From: Cellvibrio sp. 79
GTDB lineage: Bacteria > Pseudomonadota > Gammaproteobacteria > Pseudomonadales > Cellvibrionaceae
Length of the DNA: 64,000 nucleotides
Reading direction: 5' to 3'
Assembly (NCBI GenBank): GCA_003056245.1
Contig: MVDH01000003.1
Span: forward strand, 1,351,331 to 1,415,330
Numbering within the stretch: position 1 is the first letter of the stretch; each line of letters starts with the position of its first letter. Positions 45,298-53,156 of this stretch are shown here, piece after piece. Position numbers and translations under genes: made by a program. The notes below the pieces were generated by a model. That model did no database searches. It saw only the letters and a list, made by a program, of their open reading frames with translations, and was not told the DNA's origin.

Positions 45298-47769
45298 ATG
45301 GAAATCATAAGAAAACTTTTCAGGCAGTCAGCATTTTTGCTGGGCGTTGGCTTAACACTGCATGCATCCAGCAGTTTTGCAGCGCGTTGTGAATATGTTG
45401 TCCAGAACGAGTGGGGCACGGGGTTTGTTGCCGCCATTCGCATCACCAACGATACCAATACAGCAATCAATGGCTGGTCGGTTAATTGGGCTTACACCGA
45501 TGGTTCCAAGCGCACCGGTGGCTGGAATGCACATTTTAGTGGTAGCAATCCTTATAACGCGACGAGTGTGGGTTGGAATGATCGTATCAATCCAGGGAAA
45601 AGTATTGAGATTGGCGTGCAGGGAAATAAAGGTGTTGCGAATAAACCGGCGCAGCGTCCGGTAATTACCGGTGGTGTATGTTCCGTTAGTTCCAGCTTGC
45701 CGTCCTCAAGCATTCGCTCCAGCTCAAGCCTGCCATCCAGCTCTTCCAGCGTCTTTGTGCAGTCTTCAACCAGTATGTCGCGGGCATCGTCGTCCTCATC
45801 GTTGGCTTTACCTTCATCATCATCCCGTACCAGCAGTTCTTATTATTCCTGGTCCAGTTCCAGCAGGATTTCGTCTTCGTCCAGCGTTTCATCGGGTCCA
45901 AATACTGCGCCGGTAGCGGATATCCAGCTTTCCATCTACGGCCTTACGGTGCAGGTTAGCGGCCGTGAGTCTACCGACGCTGATGGTCACAGCTTGCAAT
46001 ACACCATCGATTATGGCGACGGCAGCTCCATTAAATACCCGGAGGCCTGGCATACCTACAAGCAGGCGGGTGAATACAACATCACGCTGACTGCATCCGA
46101 TGGGATAACCCAGAGCATCACGTCGCAGGTGGTAAATGTTGAACCTGCGCCGGGCAACCAGGCACCTATCGCGCGTCTTACCGTAGTGCGTGAGTACACG
46201 TCGCTGCTTGGTCGCGCGACATCATCTTACGATGAGCAAAATGCGCCGCTGACCTACGAATGGGATTTTGGTGATGGTGCCTTCCCTGATGATGCGTTTG
46301 CCAGTGTTTCTGATTGTGATGGTCGTGGAGATACTACGCGCCGTTCACGTCTGGTGACTGTCACCGTGAGCGATGGCGAATTGAAAGATACCCGCCAGGG
46401 TACATTTGGCGGCTTGTGTGGCAGCATTTATGACGTGCTTCCAGTTCCGCAATTTACCTATCTTGTGGACGGTAACCAGCTGGTTGTAGATGGTAGTAGC
46501 TCCTTGTATGAAACCGGCTTCAGATGGGATTTTGGCGATGGTACAACCGCTACCGGTTTGCTGGCTGCCCATACCTATGCGGCACCGGGTAGCTATAACG
46601 TCACCTTGACTACCTCTGGTCCGAGCTTGTTCAGCAGGTCGATTACCAAGGTTGTGGTTGTCGACGAAGTGAGTGGTGCAAGTTCATCCGCACACTCCGC
46701 CGTTATCAGCAGTTCGAGTGCAGCCAGCGAGATATCTACCAGTTATGTAAGTGCCTCTGCTATCTATATTCCATGCTCTTCCCGCAGTTCCTTTGCGTCC
46801 TCATTGGTCAGTTCCTGTGGATACTACCCCCTGCCGTCGTCATCCGGCGCTTCGACCAGCAGCTCGACTTCTGTCAGCAGTTCATCGTCCGTCTATCCGG
46901 ATGGTTGGTCATCACGTTCCACATCGAGCAAGCGTCCATCATCGTCCAGCAGTAGTTCGAGTTCCTCTGGTCCTAACACTGCGCCTGTTGCCAATTTACA
47001 GGTGACTGAATATGGGTTGACAGTGCAAGCCAGTGGCTACGCCTCTGTCGATGCCGATGGCCATAAACTGCAATACACCATTGACTTTGGTGATGGAAAA
47101 ACCATCAAGTATCCGGAAGCGTGGCACACTTATAAGCAAGCAGGTGCGTACACGATTACCCTCACGGTTTCCGATGGCATTACCCAGGCAATCCAATCGC
47201 AGGTAGTGAATGTTCAGGCGGCACAGGGTAATAAGGCTCCCATTGCGCGCTTGTCGATTTCATTGCATGCCGGTGGACAAGGGTTCGGCAGCTCCTCATA
47301 TGACTTCGAGGGTGTGCCGCTAAGTTATGTGTGGGACTATGGTGATGGCCCGTTTTCTGACGACGGTGGTATTACTATCGGCGGATGTCCCGATAATCAT
47401 GGCGTATCGCGATTGATTACCTTGACCGTTAGCGATGGTGAACTCAAAGATACAATCCAGGGTGGTTTAACCCAAACTTGCGTGACTCCTGTCGACAATC
47501 TGCCAACACCCCGCTTCAGCTATGTGGTTGAGGGTAACCAGCTATTTGTCGATGCCAGCGATTCGTACTTTGACACTGGTTTTGGTTGGGATTTTGGTGA
47601 TGGCACAACAGGTCGTGGGTTATTAGCGACACACACATATACAGTGCCAGGTACTTATAACGTTACATTGCGCGTAAGTGGAGCAGATATGTTTGGCGCC
47701 AGCATTACCAAACAAGTAGTAATTGGTGGCAGTAGTTCATCTGCCGCCTCATCCGCTTCCGGGCAGTAA
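45298..47769 (+). CDS. secreted CBM2-PKD protein without catalytic domain
   Basis: An 823-residue exported protein. Signal peptide (1-28, ending SSFA), CBM2 (about 29-128, begins RCEYVVQ, ends GGVC), serine linker (129-195), PKD-like unit 1 (about 200-455), second serine linker (460-555), PKD-like unit 2 (about 560-810) and a short serine tail. The two units are clear duplicates: both hold YGLTVQ, IKYPEAWHTYKQAG, SDGITQ and two DFGDG-type PKD strands. No glycosidase or peptidase motif is visible. It likely binds cellulose and another surface. GAGGGA before 45298 sets the start; 45109 would add 63 unlikely residues. Confidence 0.85.
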   Translation: MEIIRKLFRQSAFLLGVGLTLHASSSFAARCEYVVQNEWGTGFVAAIRITNDTNTAINGWSVNWAYTDGSKRTGGWNAHFSGSNPYNATSVGWNDRINPGKSIEIGVQGNKGVANKPAQRPVITGGVCSVSSSLPSSSIRSSSSLPSSSSSVFVQSSTSMSRASSSSSLALPSSSSRTSSSYYSWSSSSRISSSSSVSSGPNTAPVADIQLSIYGLTVQVSGRESTDADGHSLQYTIDYGDGSSIKYPEAWHTYKQAGEYNITLTASDGITQSITSQVVNVEPAPGNQAPIARLTVVREYTSLLGRATSSYDEQNAPLTYEWDFGDGAFPDDAFASVSDCDGRGDTTRRSRLVTVTVSDGELKDTRQGTFGGLCGSIYDVLPVPQFTYLVDGNQLVVDGSSSLYETGFRWDFGDGTTATGLLAAHTYAAPGSYNVTLTTSGPSLFSRSITKVVVVDEVSGASSSAHSAVISSSSAASEISTSYVSASAIYIPCSSRSSFASSLVSSCGYYPLPSSSGASTSSSTSVSSSSSVYPDGWSSRSTSSKRPSSSSSSSSSSGPNTAPVANLQVTEYGLTVQASGYASVDADGHKLQYTIDFGDGKTIKYPEAWHTYKQAGAYTITLTVSDGITQAIQSQVVNVQAAQGNKAPIARLSISLHAGGQGFGSSSYDFEGVPLSYVWDYGDGPFSDDGGITIGGCPDNHGVSRLITLTVSDGELKDTIQGGLTQTCVTPVDNLPTPRFSYVVEGNQLFVDASDSYFDTGFGWDFGDGTTGRGLLATHTYTVPGTYNVTLRVSGADMFGASITKQVVIGGSSSSAASSASGQ

Positions 47770-47828
47770 GTTGTTTCCATCAGGTGTTGTACCAACGCAT
47801 CTGATTGAATAATTACTCTGCTGGAAAA

Positions 47829-47863
47829 CAAAACCCCGCCATAAAAAGCGGGGTTTTGTTTTT
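47829..47863 (+). terminator. rho-independent terminator after the CBM2-PKD gene
   Basis: An eleven-pair perfect stem (CAAAACCCCGC with GCGGGGTTTTG) with an eight-base loop, followed by TTTTT. It also ends transcription from the minus strand poorly, so it belongs to the plus-strand gene. Confidence 0.85.
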
Positions 47864-47914
47864 AGATCACTTATCGCCTGCTGCATGCGGGCGATTTAAT
47901 TCAGCGACAAAAAA

Positions 47915-49612
47915 TTAACGGCAGGTTACCGCCGGTGTTTCCACACCGCCACCATTGGTATTGCCCTGGAAGCCGAATTCAACGGTTTGGCCTGCACCAA
48001 TCGTGGAGTTCCAACCCAAACCGGTACCAGTGTAGGGATTGCTGCCGGTCAAGGTTACATTCCAGGAGCTGGTAATGCGGTTGCTGCCGCTGTATTGCCA
48101 GCTTGCAGCCCAGTTTGATTTGGCGCTGGTGCCGGAATTGGTCACGCGAATCGCGCCGGTAAAGCCTGAACCCCATGAATTGGAAACCACATAGGTACAA
48201 CTCAAACCACCGGTATTATTGTTGACGCTGCTTGAGCTGCTGGATGGCGGCGTCACGCTACTGCGACTGCTGGAACTCACCGCGATACTGCTGGAACTGC
48301 GGCTGCTTGATGATGGCGTTACGCTGGACGTCGTACCACCTTCAATTCCCCAAGGCGCAGGTAAAGCTGCGCAACTGGTGCGGCCCACACAACTTTGCTG
48401 GTTTTCCCAGCCCCAACCGGACGGTGTGTTCACGCAGATTGGGTAGCGCGTGCCATACCAGTTACAGTTGCTGCCGGTGTTATTTGCCGACGAGGAGCTG
48501 CTGGAGCGAATGCTCGAAGAGCTTGGCGCTACTGACGATGGAATCGAAGAACTGCTCGGCACAACGCTGGAACGTGAACTGCTGGACGAACTTTGTGTAC
48601 CACCAAAATGGGTCGCCAGGCGCGATGTTGCCTTGATGCCATTAGTACTGTTGATCAGGAAGTTGCCCCAGGTACTGAGCGAGGCGGCATTCCAGTTATT
48701 GGTGATATCCAGTTGCACACAGCAGCCGCCATTACCACTCCAACTCCAGCCCAGATAGCCGATGCGCATATCCTGCGCGTACTGGAGAATCGCGTCTTCC
48801 GCCACATTGCTGCCGTTGTGTTCCGCCCCGAACTCACCCACCACAATCGGCAAACCGCGGGTCTGGAAACTGCTCAGGTAGCTTTGCACAATACTCGCGC
48901 TGTTATACACCTCGTACATATGCACGGAAAAAATGGTGTTTTTCAGGGTATCGGCCGCAAAAATGGCGGGAGCGTTATCGCGCATGGCATTTTGCCAATC
49001 CTGTCCCCAATTCGCGGCATCAACCATTAATTGGTGCTTTAAGCCTCCGCTACGTAATGCACGCACGGCAGTAATTGTGTCATTGGCGTAGGTAGTCGCG
49101 GAGGTGCTATTGCCAAACGGTTCGTTAGCGATATTCACGATCACATAATCTTCCTGGCCGGTAATGGCGGCTTTAATATCGCTGCTTAACCAGTATTCGG
49201 TTGCTTTGCTGATATGGGTAGCCGCTGCACTTTCGCCGTAGCCGGTGGAGTCATGGACTTCCAGTACGCACACCAGTTTGTTGGCTTTACATTGGTTGAT
49301 CACATTGGTGACGTCCGCACCGCTATTGCGCGTCCATTGCGTGCCGTTGGCCAACACCACACGCACGGAGTTGGCGCCGGTCGCGGCGATATCGCGCAGT
49401 GATTGATTAAGGCGATCGGGATACCAGGCATGGGCATGGTTAACGCCGCGGAATACAAAGGGATTGCCATTCGGGTCCAGGATTTGTGAGCCGCTCACGC
49501 TCCAGCCCGCAAATGCCGGTGAAACCATCGCAGCAGCCAGCGCAGCGAGGGCGGTTTTTTTCATTAACGCGTTTTTGATTGGCGAGTTCTTGAGTGTCAT
49601 CAGGTTTTTCAT
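47915..49612 (-). CDS. secreted GH5 endo-beta-1,4-mannanase with CBM10 and CBM2
   Basis: A 565-residue enzyme. Signal peptide 1-35 (ending SPAFA); GH5 domain about 36-338 with GVNHAHAWY, acid/base Glu164 in IANEPFG, nucleophile Glu260 in VVGEFGA and HMYE at 231-234, the signature of the GH5_8 mannanase group; serine linker; CBM10 (about 392-432, CNWYGTRYPICVNTPSGWGW); serine linker; CBM2 (about 475-565, CTYVVSNSWGSGF, ends TCR). It cleaves mannan/glucomannan chains in plant walls. The frame opens 30 codons earlier, but GAAGGAAA precedes the ATG at 49612. The CBM2 and CBM10 set matches Cellvibrio mannanases. Confidence 0.9.
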   Translation of the reverse strand: MKNLMTLKNSPIKNALMKKTALAALAAAMVSPAFAGWSVSGSQILDPNGNPFVFRGVNHAHAWYPDRLNQSLRDIAATGANSVRVVLANGTQWTRNSGADVTNVINQCKANKLVCVLEVHDSTGYGESAAATHISKATEYWLSSDIKAAITGQEDYVIVNIANEPFGNSTSATTYANDTITAVRALRSGGLKHQLMVDAANWGQDWQNAMRDNAPAIFAADTLKNTIFSVHMYEVYNSASIVQSYLSSFQTRGLPIVVGEFGAEHNGSNVAEDAILQYAQDMRIGYLGWSWSGNGGCCVQLDITNNWNAASLSTWGNFLINSTNGIKATSRLATHFGGTQSSSSSSRSSVVPSSSSIPSSVAPSSSSIRSSSSSSANNTGSNCNWYGTRYPICVNTPSGWGWENQQSCVGRTSCAALPAPWGIEGGTTSSVTPSSSSRSSSSIAVSSSSRSSVTPPSSSSSSVNNNTGGLSCTYVVSNSWGSGFTGAIRVTNSGTSAKSNWAASWQYSGSNRITSSWNVTLTGSNPYTGTGLGWNSTIGAGQTVEFGFQGNTNGGGVETPAVTCR

Positions 49613-49863
49613 GGTGTTTCCTTCTTGCAGTCGCAGGCTCGGGCCGGCGGCGCGTGTGATGGTTATTGTTATCAAATTGGTGCTGGCTAATAGCAAGCCC
49701 AATTCGGGTTAGCGAAAATCGCTTCGCTGGATCTGTGACGTTACAACGGGATTGGTGTTATTAAACGGCGATTACCGCAACTTACCCGGCGACCTGAGCG
49801 GTGTTTCTGGAGAGGAAAATACCGTCAGTATTATTGTGATTCTGGCTGCCGACTTCGGATTTT

Positions 49864-49877
49864 TGTAATCGGTTACA
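49864..49877 (-). promoter_or_regulatory. LacI-type operator upstream of the mannanase
   Basis: TGTAATCGGTTACA, a near-perfect 14-base palindrome of the TGTAACCGGTTACA type bound by LacI-family sugar regulators. It lies 252 bases upstream of the mannanase ATG. A degenerate relative (TGTGACGTTACA) is at 49734-49745. Confidence 0.5.
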
Positions 49878-50019
49878 TGATATTCGTATCAGCGCCTTAA
49901 AAACAAGCGGGCTACAGAGATGGTTTGGGAGTAATAACGCACAGATTGATTCATTTCTTAAAATTTTTTGTATCTATTTTTAATACATGAAATTTTTTTG
50001 TTGTTATGAAAAATGGGGG

Positions 50020-50033
50020 TGTGACCGGTTACA
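50020..50033 (-). promoter_or_regulatory. second LacI-type operator, overlapping the DUF6445 stop codon
   Basis: TGTGACCGGTTACA, one mismatch from a perfect palindrome of the same kind. It is 156 bases from the site at 49864 and spans the end of the DUF6445 gene, so it would be positioned for looping with the first site. Confidence 0.45.
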
Positions 50034-50748
50034 GTGTAAAGCGGAAAAAAGCATTGAGCGTTAGTCTGCCGTGGCAGGGATCTGCTGAAAGGTTATAGTG
50101 CGGGTTGATATCTGCTGAATGCAGCTGGTTACTGCGGTAAATCACCGCCCGGTTAAACCTGGCATTCACCTGGATGATACGTTCAAACAGCGCGGTGCTG
50201 CCGTTGATGTAAGTAAACTCGCGCTTGTCTTCAGCCATTACTTCCTGTTTCACGATCCGGAAATAATCCTGCAAACGCGGCTGGGTAATTGATTCAAATC
50301 CGGTGGAGCGGTGGCGATACAGCGACGTGCCACCAAACGCCGGAGCGCAGAGGTAATGCACCAGCGCAAATTGATTGGTGTCATGGGTATCAATATGGGG
50401 AATGGATTGGATCGGCCGCAATTGCCCCGGCGGTGTCGTTGTTAATGAAAACGCGCATAGGCTCAATTCTATTTTCGCGTGTGTCGGAATATCGAATTGT
50501 TTTCTCACCACAGGTTCAAGGGCCGCAAGGCAAGCGGCGGGATAATTACCAGTGACCGGTTTACGCAGCCCCGGATAAAAATCGCTCGCCTGTGCAATAA
50601 AACCCGGTGCGCTTGTTGCCAGCTCACGTAACTGTTCAGGTGCTGCGGCAACATTATCAATAATCAGCAGCGGATTTTTTTCGTTGCCGATATGTTCAAC
50701 CTGTAATGAAAAATCCGGATTAATCTCAGGCATAACCCAAACGCTCAT
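50029..50748 (-). CDS. DUF6445-type protein (halogenase-locus)
   Basis: A 239-residue protein with an HxD-like motif (IPHIDTHDTNQ), a GGTSLYRHRSTG stretch and RAVIYRSNQLHS, which together resemble the double-stranded beta-helix 2-oxoglutarate/iron oxygenase fold. DUF6445 proteins are repeatedly found with SapC, tryptophan halogenases and TonB receptors in carbohydrate-degrading bacteria. Whether it is an active oxygenase is not shown. Its start overlaps the end of SapC by 23 bases. Confidence 0.65.
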   Translation of the reverse strand: MSVWVMPEINPDFSLQVEHIGNEKNPLLIIDNVAAAPEQLRELATSAPGFIAQASDFYPGLRKPVTGNYPAACLAALEPVVRKQFDIPTHAKIELSLCAFSLTTTPPGQLRPIQSIPHIDTHDTNQFALVHYLCAPAFGGTSLYRHRSTGFESITQPRLQDYFRIVKQEVMAEDKREFTYINGSTALFERIIQVNARFNRAVIYRSNQLHSADINPHYNLSADPCHGRLTLNAFFRFTL

Positions 50749-51436
50749 TTTTTTTCTGGATCAGTGCATAAATATGTCCGAGCGATGCAATCATGGTGTA
50801 GATCGGTTGCAAATAGTTTTGTTTTTGTAGCTGTAATAATTGTTCTGCGTTGAGTTGCGCAAGGCGATCTTCATCGATGCTATACAAACCCTGCACCCGT
50901 TGTTCCTGTTGATCGGCAAACGAAATATCCAACGTTAATGGCACGATGAGATTCAACTCGCGCAGTGTGCGAATAAAATCTGTCGTGTGGGTTTCGCCAT
51001 CCAGCAATTGCGCTAATTGGGATTTAACTTGTTGCAGGTACGCAGAATCCTTTCCCTGTTTATCAAATAAAGATTCATGGTTAATGTCATTGGTAATACA
51101 GGGGCTCTCTTTATCAAGGCAGATAATAGTTTGTCCGGCTTCTGTGCCTACAAAAAAAGGCTGGCGGCTGATATTCAAGGGAACATAAATACTTTGCCAT
51201 TGTTGATGCTGCCAAAATAAATTTTCGTTTTTAGCAAAGCCGAGCAGCGCAACTGCCAGGAACTGGCCGGTATCGCTGCTTTTGGTAAAAACAATCGGAT
51301 AGCTGACCACCAATTTTAAAAATTCACTGAGCACCACCGGCACCATATGCTCCAACGCGCCTTGTGCTTCTATTTTGCTGGTATCAATGGCGATGGATTG
51401 ATGTAACTGGTTATGCAGTGCAACAAAATGCGGCAT
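50726..51436 (-). CDS. SapC-like protein
   Basis: A 236-residue soluble protein with the SapC pattern: FVALHNQLHQSIAID at the start, HMVPVVLSEFLKLVVSYPIVFTK, and FFVGTEAGQTIICLDKESPCI. The family is named from a Campylobacter surface-layer-linked gene and is a regular neighbour of tryptophan-halogenase-like genes; its biochemistry is unknown. It is 14 bases behind the halogenase gene and overlaps the DUF6445 gene. Confidence 0.75.
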   Translation of the reverse strand: MPHFVALHNQLHQSIAIDTSKIEAQGALEHMVPVVLSEFLKLVVSYPIVFTKSSDTGQFLAVALLGFAKNENLFWQHQQWQSIYVPLNISRQPFFVGTEAGQTIICLDKESPCITNDINHESLFDKQGKDSAYLQQVKSQLAQLLDGETHTTDFIRTLRELNLIVPLTLDISFADQQEQRVQGLYSIDEDRLAQLNAEQLLQLQKQNYLQPIYTMIASLGHIYALIQKKNERLGYA

Positions 51437-51450
51437 GGGAAAATCCTGTA

Positions 51451-53004
51451 TTAAATTGTTTGTAAGCCATATTCATAAATTTTATTCAGTAACTCGCGAT
51501 TACCGGGCAAGTTGCTACTTGCGTGCGCGATGGCTTTTTGTGTTTTTATAAACTGGCTGTGTGCAAACTCTTTATCCATTAATAAATGGGCATGGTTACT
51601 AAAATCAGTTTCAAAACCCATCCCGTAAAGTACGTATTGATAACTGGCGGCGGGAAACACTTCATTGTTGCTGGAAAAATCCAGATCGCCGGGTGCTTGA
51701 TAACGCCATAATTCCATTAATTCTTGCAGGCTTGGTGGAATAGTGGATTTATCGCGATTGTCGATCCAGAACTCACTGTCAGTACGCTTGCTTAAAATGT
51801 AATGCAGTTTTAAAAAATCGATAATGCGTTGCCAGCGGTATTGAAATGTTTCATTGAAGCGTTTGGCGGTAATATCCATTACTTCGCGCCGTGCCGGTAA
51901 TTGCTCGGCAATAAATGTTGCGGACAATTCCACTAACACTAATGCCGAGGCTTCCAGTGGCTCCAGAAAACCGGCAGAAAGCCCCACCGCCACACAATTA
52001 TTTTTCCAGAATATTTTTCGGTGCCCGCAATGAATAGGAATTTTGCGCACGCTGGCTTGGTTAAATGCCGGGCCAATATAGCGCTGCAATTCTTCCATTG
52101 CGCGTTCTTCATTGGTGTGGCGGCTGGAATAAACATGGCCAATGCCACGCCGGTGACGAAGGCCTATATCCCAAATCCAGCCAGCCGATTGTGCGGTAGA
52201 AATCGTGTGCGAAGCGATAGGCGAGTTTTCGTGCTCGTAAGGAATTTGCGCGGCGAGCGCGGTATCAATAAATAATACATCGCTGTGATCAATAAACGGT
52301 ACTTGTAAATGCTGGCCCAACAATAACGATGAAAAGCCGGTGCAATCCACAAATAAATCGCCGGCAATATTTCCGGCCTGTGCGGTGGTTACAGAGGTGA
52401 TATCGCCGTGATCATTGGAATTCACATGAATGACATCGGCAAGAATGTGGCGCACGCCTAATTTTTCGCAGCAGTGACGTTGCAGGAACTGCGAAAATTT
52501 TCCCGCGTTTAGGTGGTAGGCATAATTAGCGACCGAGCTAAACTCCGGTGTGCTAATCATTTTTGGCGCAAGACCTTGCTCGCAAATTGCTTCCTGAAAA
52601 CAAACTGTTGCAGAAAAAGATTCATTGTTAAGCTGGGTGCGATTTTTTTGCCAATGAGCAACAAGGTTGGTCTTGCCAAATCCTTGCGGCAACATTAACG
52701 GGTGGTAATAAAAATCGTCGCTGGCTCCAGTGGTCCAGCGCGCAAATTTGGCGCCTTGTTTAAATGATGCATCGCACTCCCGAATAAAATCAGTTTCACT
52801 AATGCCCAATTTCATTAATGTGGAACGCATGGTAGGCCAGGTACCTTCACCGACACCGATAATAGGAATATTGGGTGATTCAACCAATGTGACCTGAATA
52901 GGACTGTTGGCGTTAGTGCGATGATGCGCTGCAATACGCCCGGCAGTAATCCAGCCCGCTGTTCCGCCACCGACAACAACGATGGATAAAACCGGTTTGT
53001 TCAT
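51451..53004 (-). CDS. tryptophan halogenase-family flavoprotein
   Basis: A 517-residue FAD-dependent halogenase-like protein. The FAD motif is VVVGGGTAGWITAGRIA (residues ~9-25); GVGEGTWPTM follows at ~51; the lysine that activates hypochlorite in known halogenases is present (FKQGAKF, Lys82); the active-site Glu occurs in GFLEPLEAS. The WxWxIP fingerprint is altered (GWIWDIGL, no Pro). Relatives in TonB-receptor loci are thought to act on glycan-linked substrates, but the substrate is not known. It is next after the TonB receptor on the same strand. Confidence 0.82.
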   Translation of the reverse strand: MNKPVLSIVVVGGGTAGWITAGRIAAHHRTNANSPIQVTLVESPNIPIIGVGEGTWPTMRSTLMKLGISETDFIRECDASFKQGAKFARWTTGASDDFYYHPLMLPQGFGKTNLVAHWQKNRTQLNNESFSATVCFQEAICEQGLAPKMISTPEFSSVANYAYHLNAGKFSQFLQRHCCEKLGVRHILADVIHVNSNDHGDITSVTTAQAGNIAGDLFVDCTGFSSLLLGQHLQVPFIDHSDVLFIDTALAAQIPYEHENSPIASHTISTAQSAGWIWDIGLRHRRGIGHVYSSRHTNEERAMEELQRYIGPAFNQASVRKIPIHCGHRKIFWKNNCVAVGLSAGFLEPLEASALVLVELSATFIAEQLPARREVMDITAKRFNETFQYRWQRIIDFLKLHYILSKRTDSEFWIDNRDKSTIPPSLQELMELWRYQAPGDLDFSSNNEVFPAASYQYVLYGMGFETDFSNHAHLLMDKEFAHSQFIKTQKAIAHASSNLPGNRELLNKIYEYGLQTI

Positions 53005-53094
53005 CTTGGTTAACCTATTATGTTGCTTTTATTTTTTGAATAAAAAGGGCCGTGCAAATGCAGCGGCCAGTATCAGCGAGTAGCAAATTGTTTT

Positions 53095-53131
53095 CCAAAC
53101 ATCTACCAATAAATTATCGGTAGATGTTTGG
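53095..53131 (-). terminator. long inverted repeat downstream of the TonB receptor gene
   Basis: A 13-pair perfect stem (CCAAACATCTACC with its complement) around an 11-base loop, between the receptor stop and the halogenase start. The minus-strand tail is A-rich rather than T-rich, so it may be a processing or stability hairpin rather than a terminator. Confidence 0.45.
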
Positions 53132-53156
53132 AATCATTCCGGTAACATTTTTTTGT

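Noticed and set aside
45671-47005. Frames of low-complexity Ser/Pro/His protein over the PKD gene linkers
   Set aside because: Shadows of the serine repeats in other frames.
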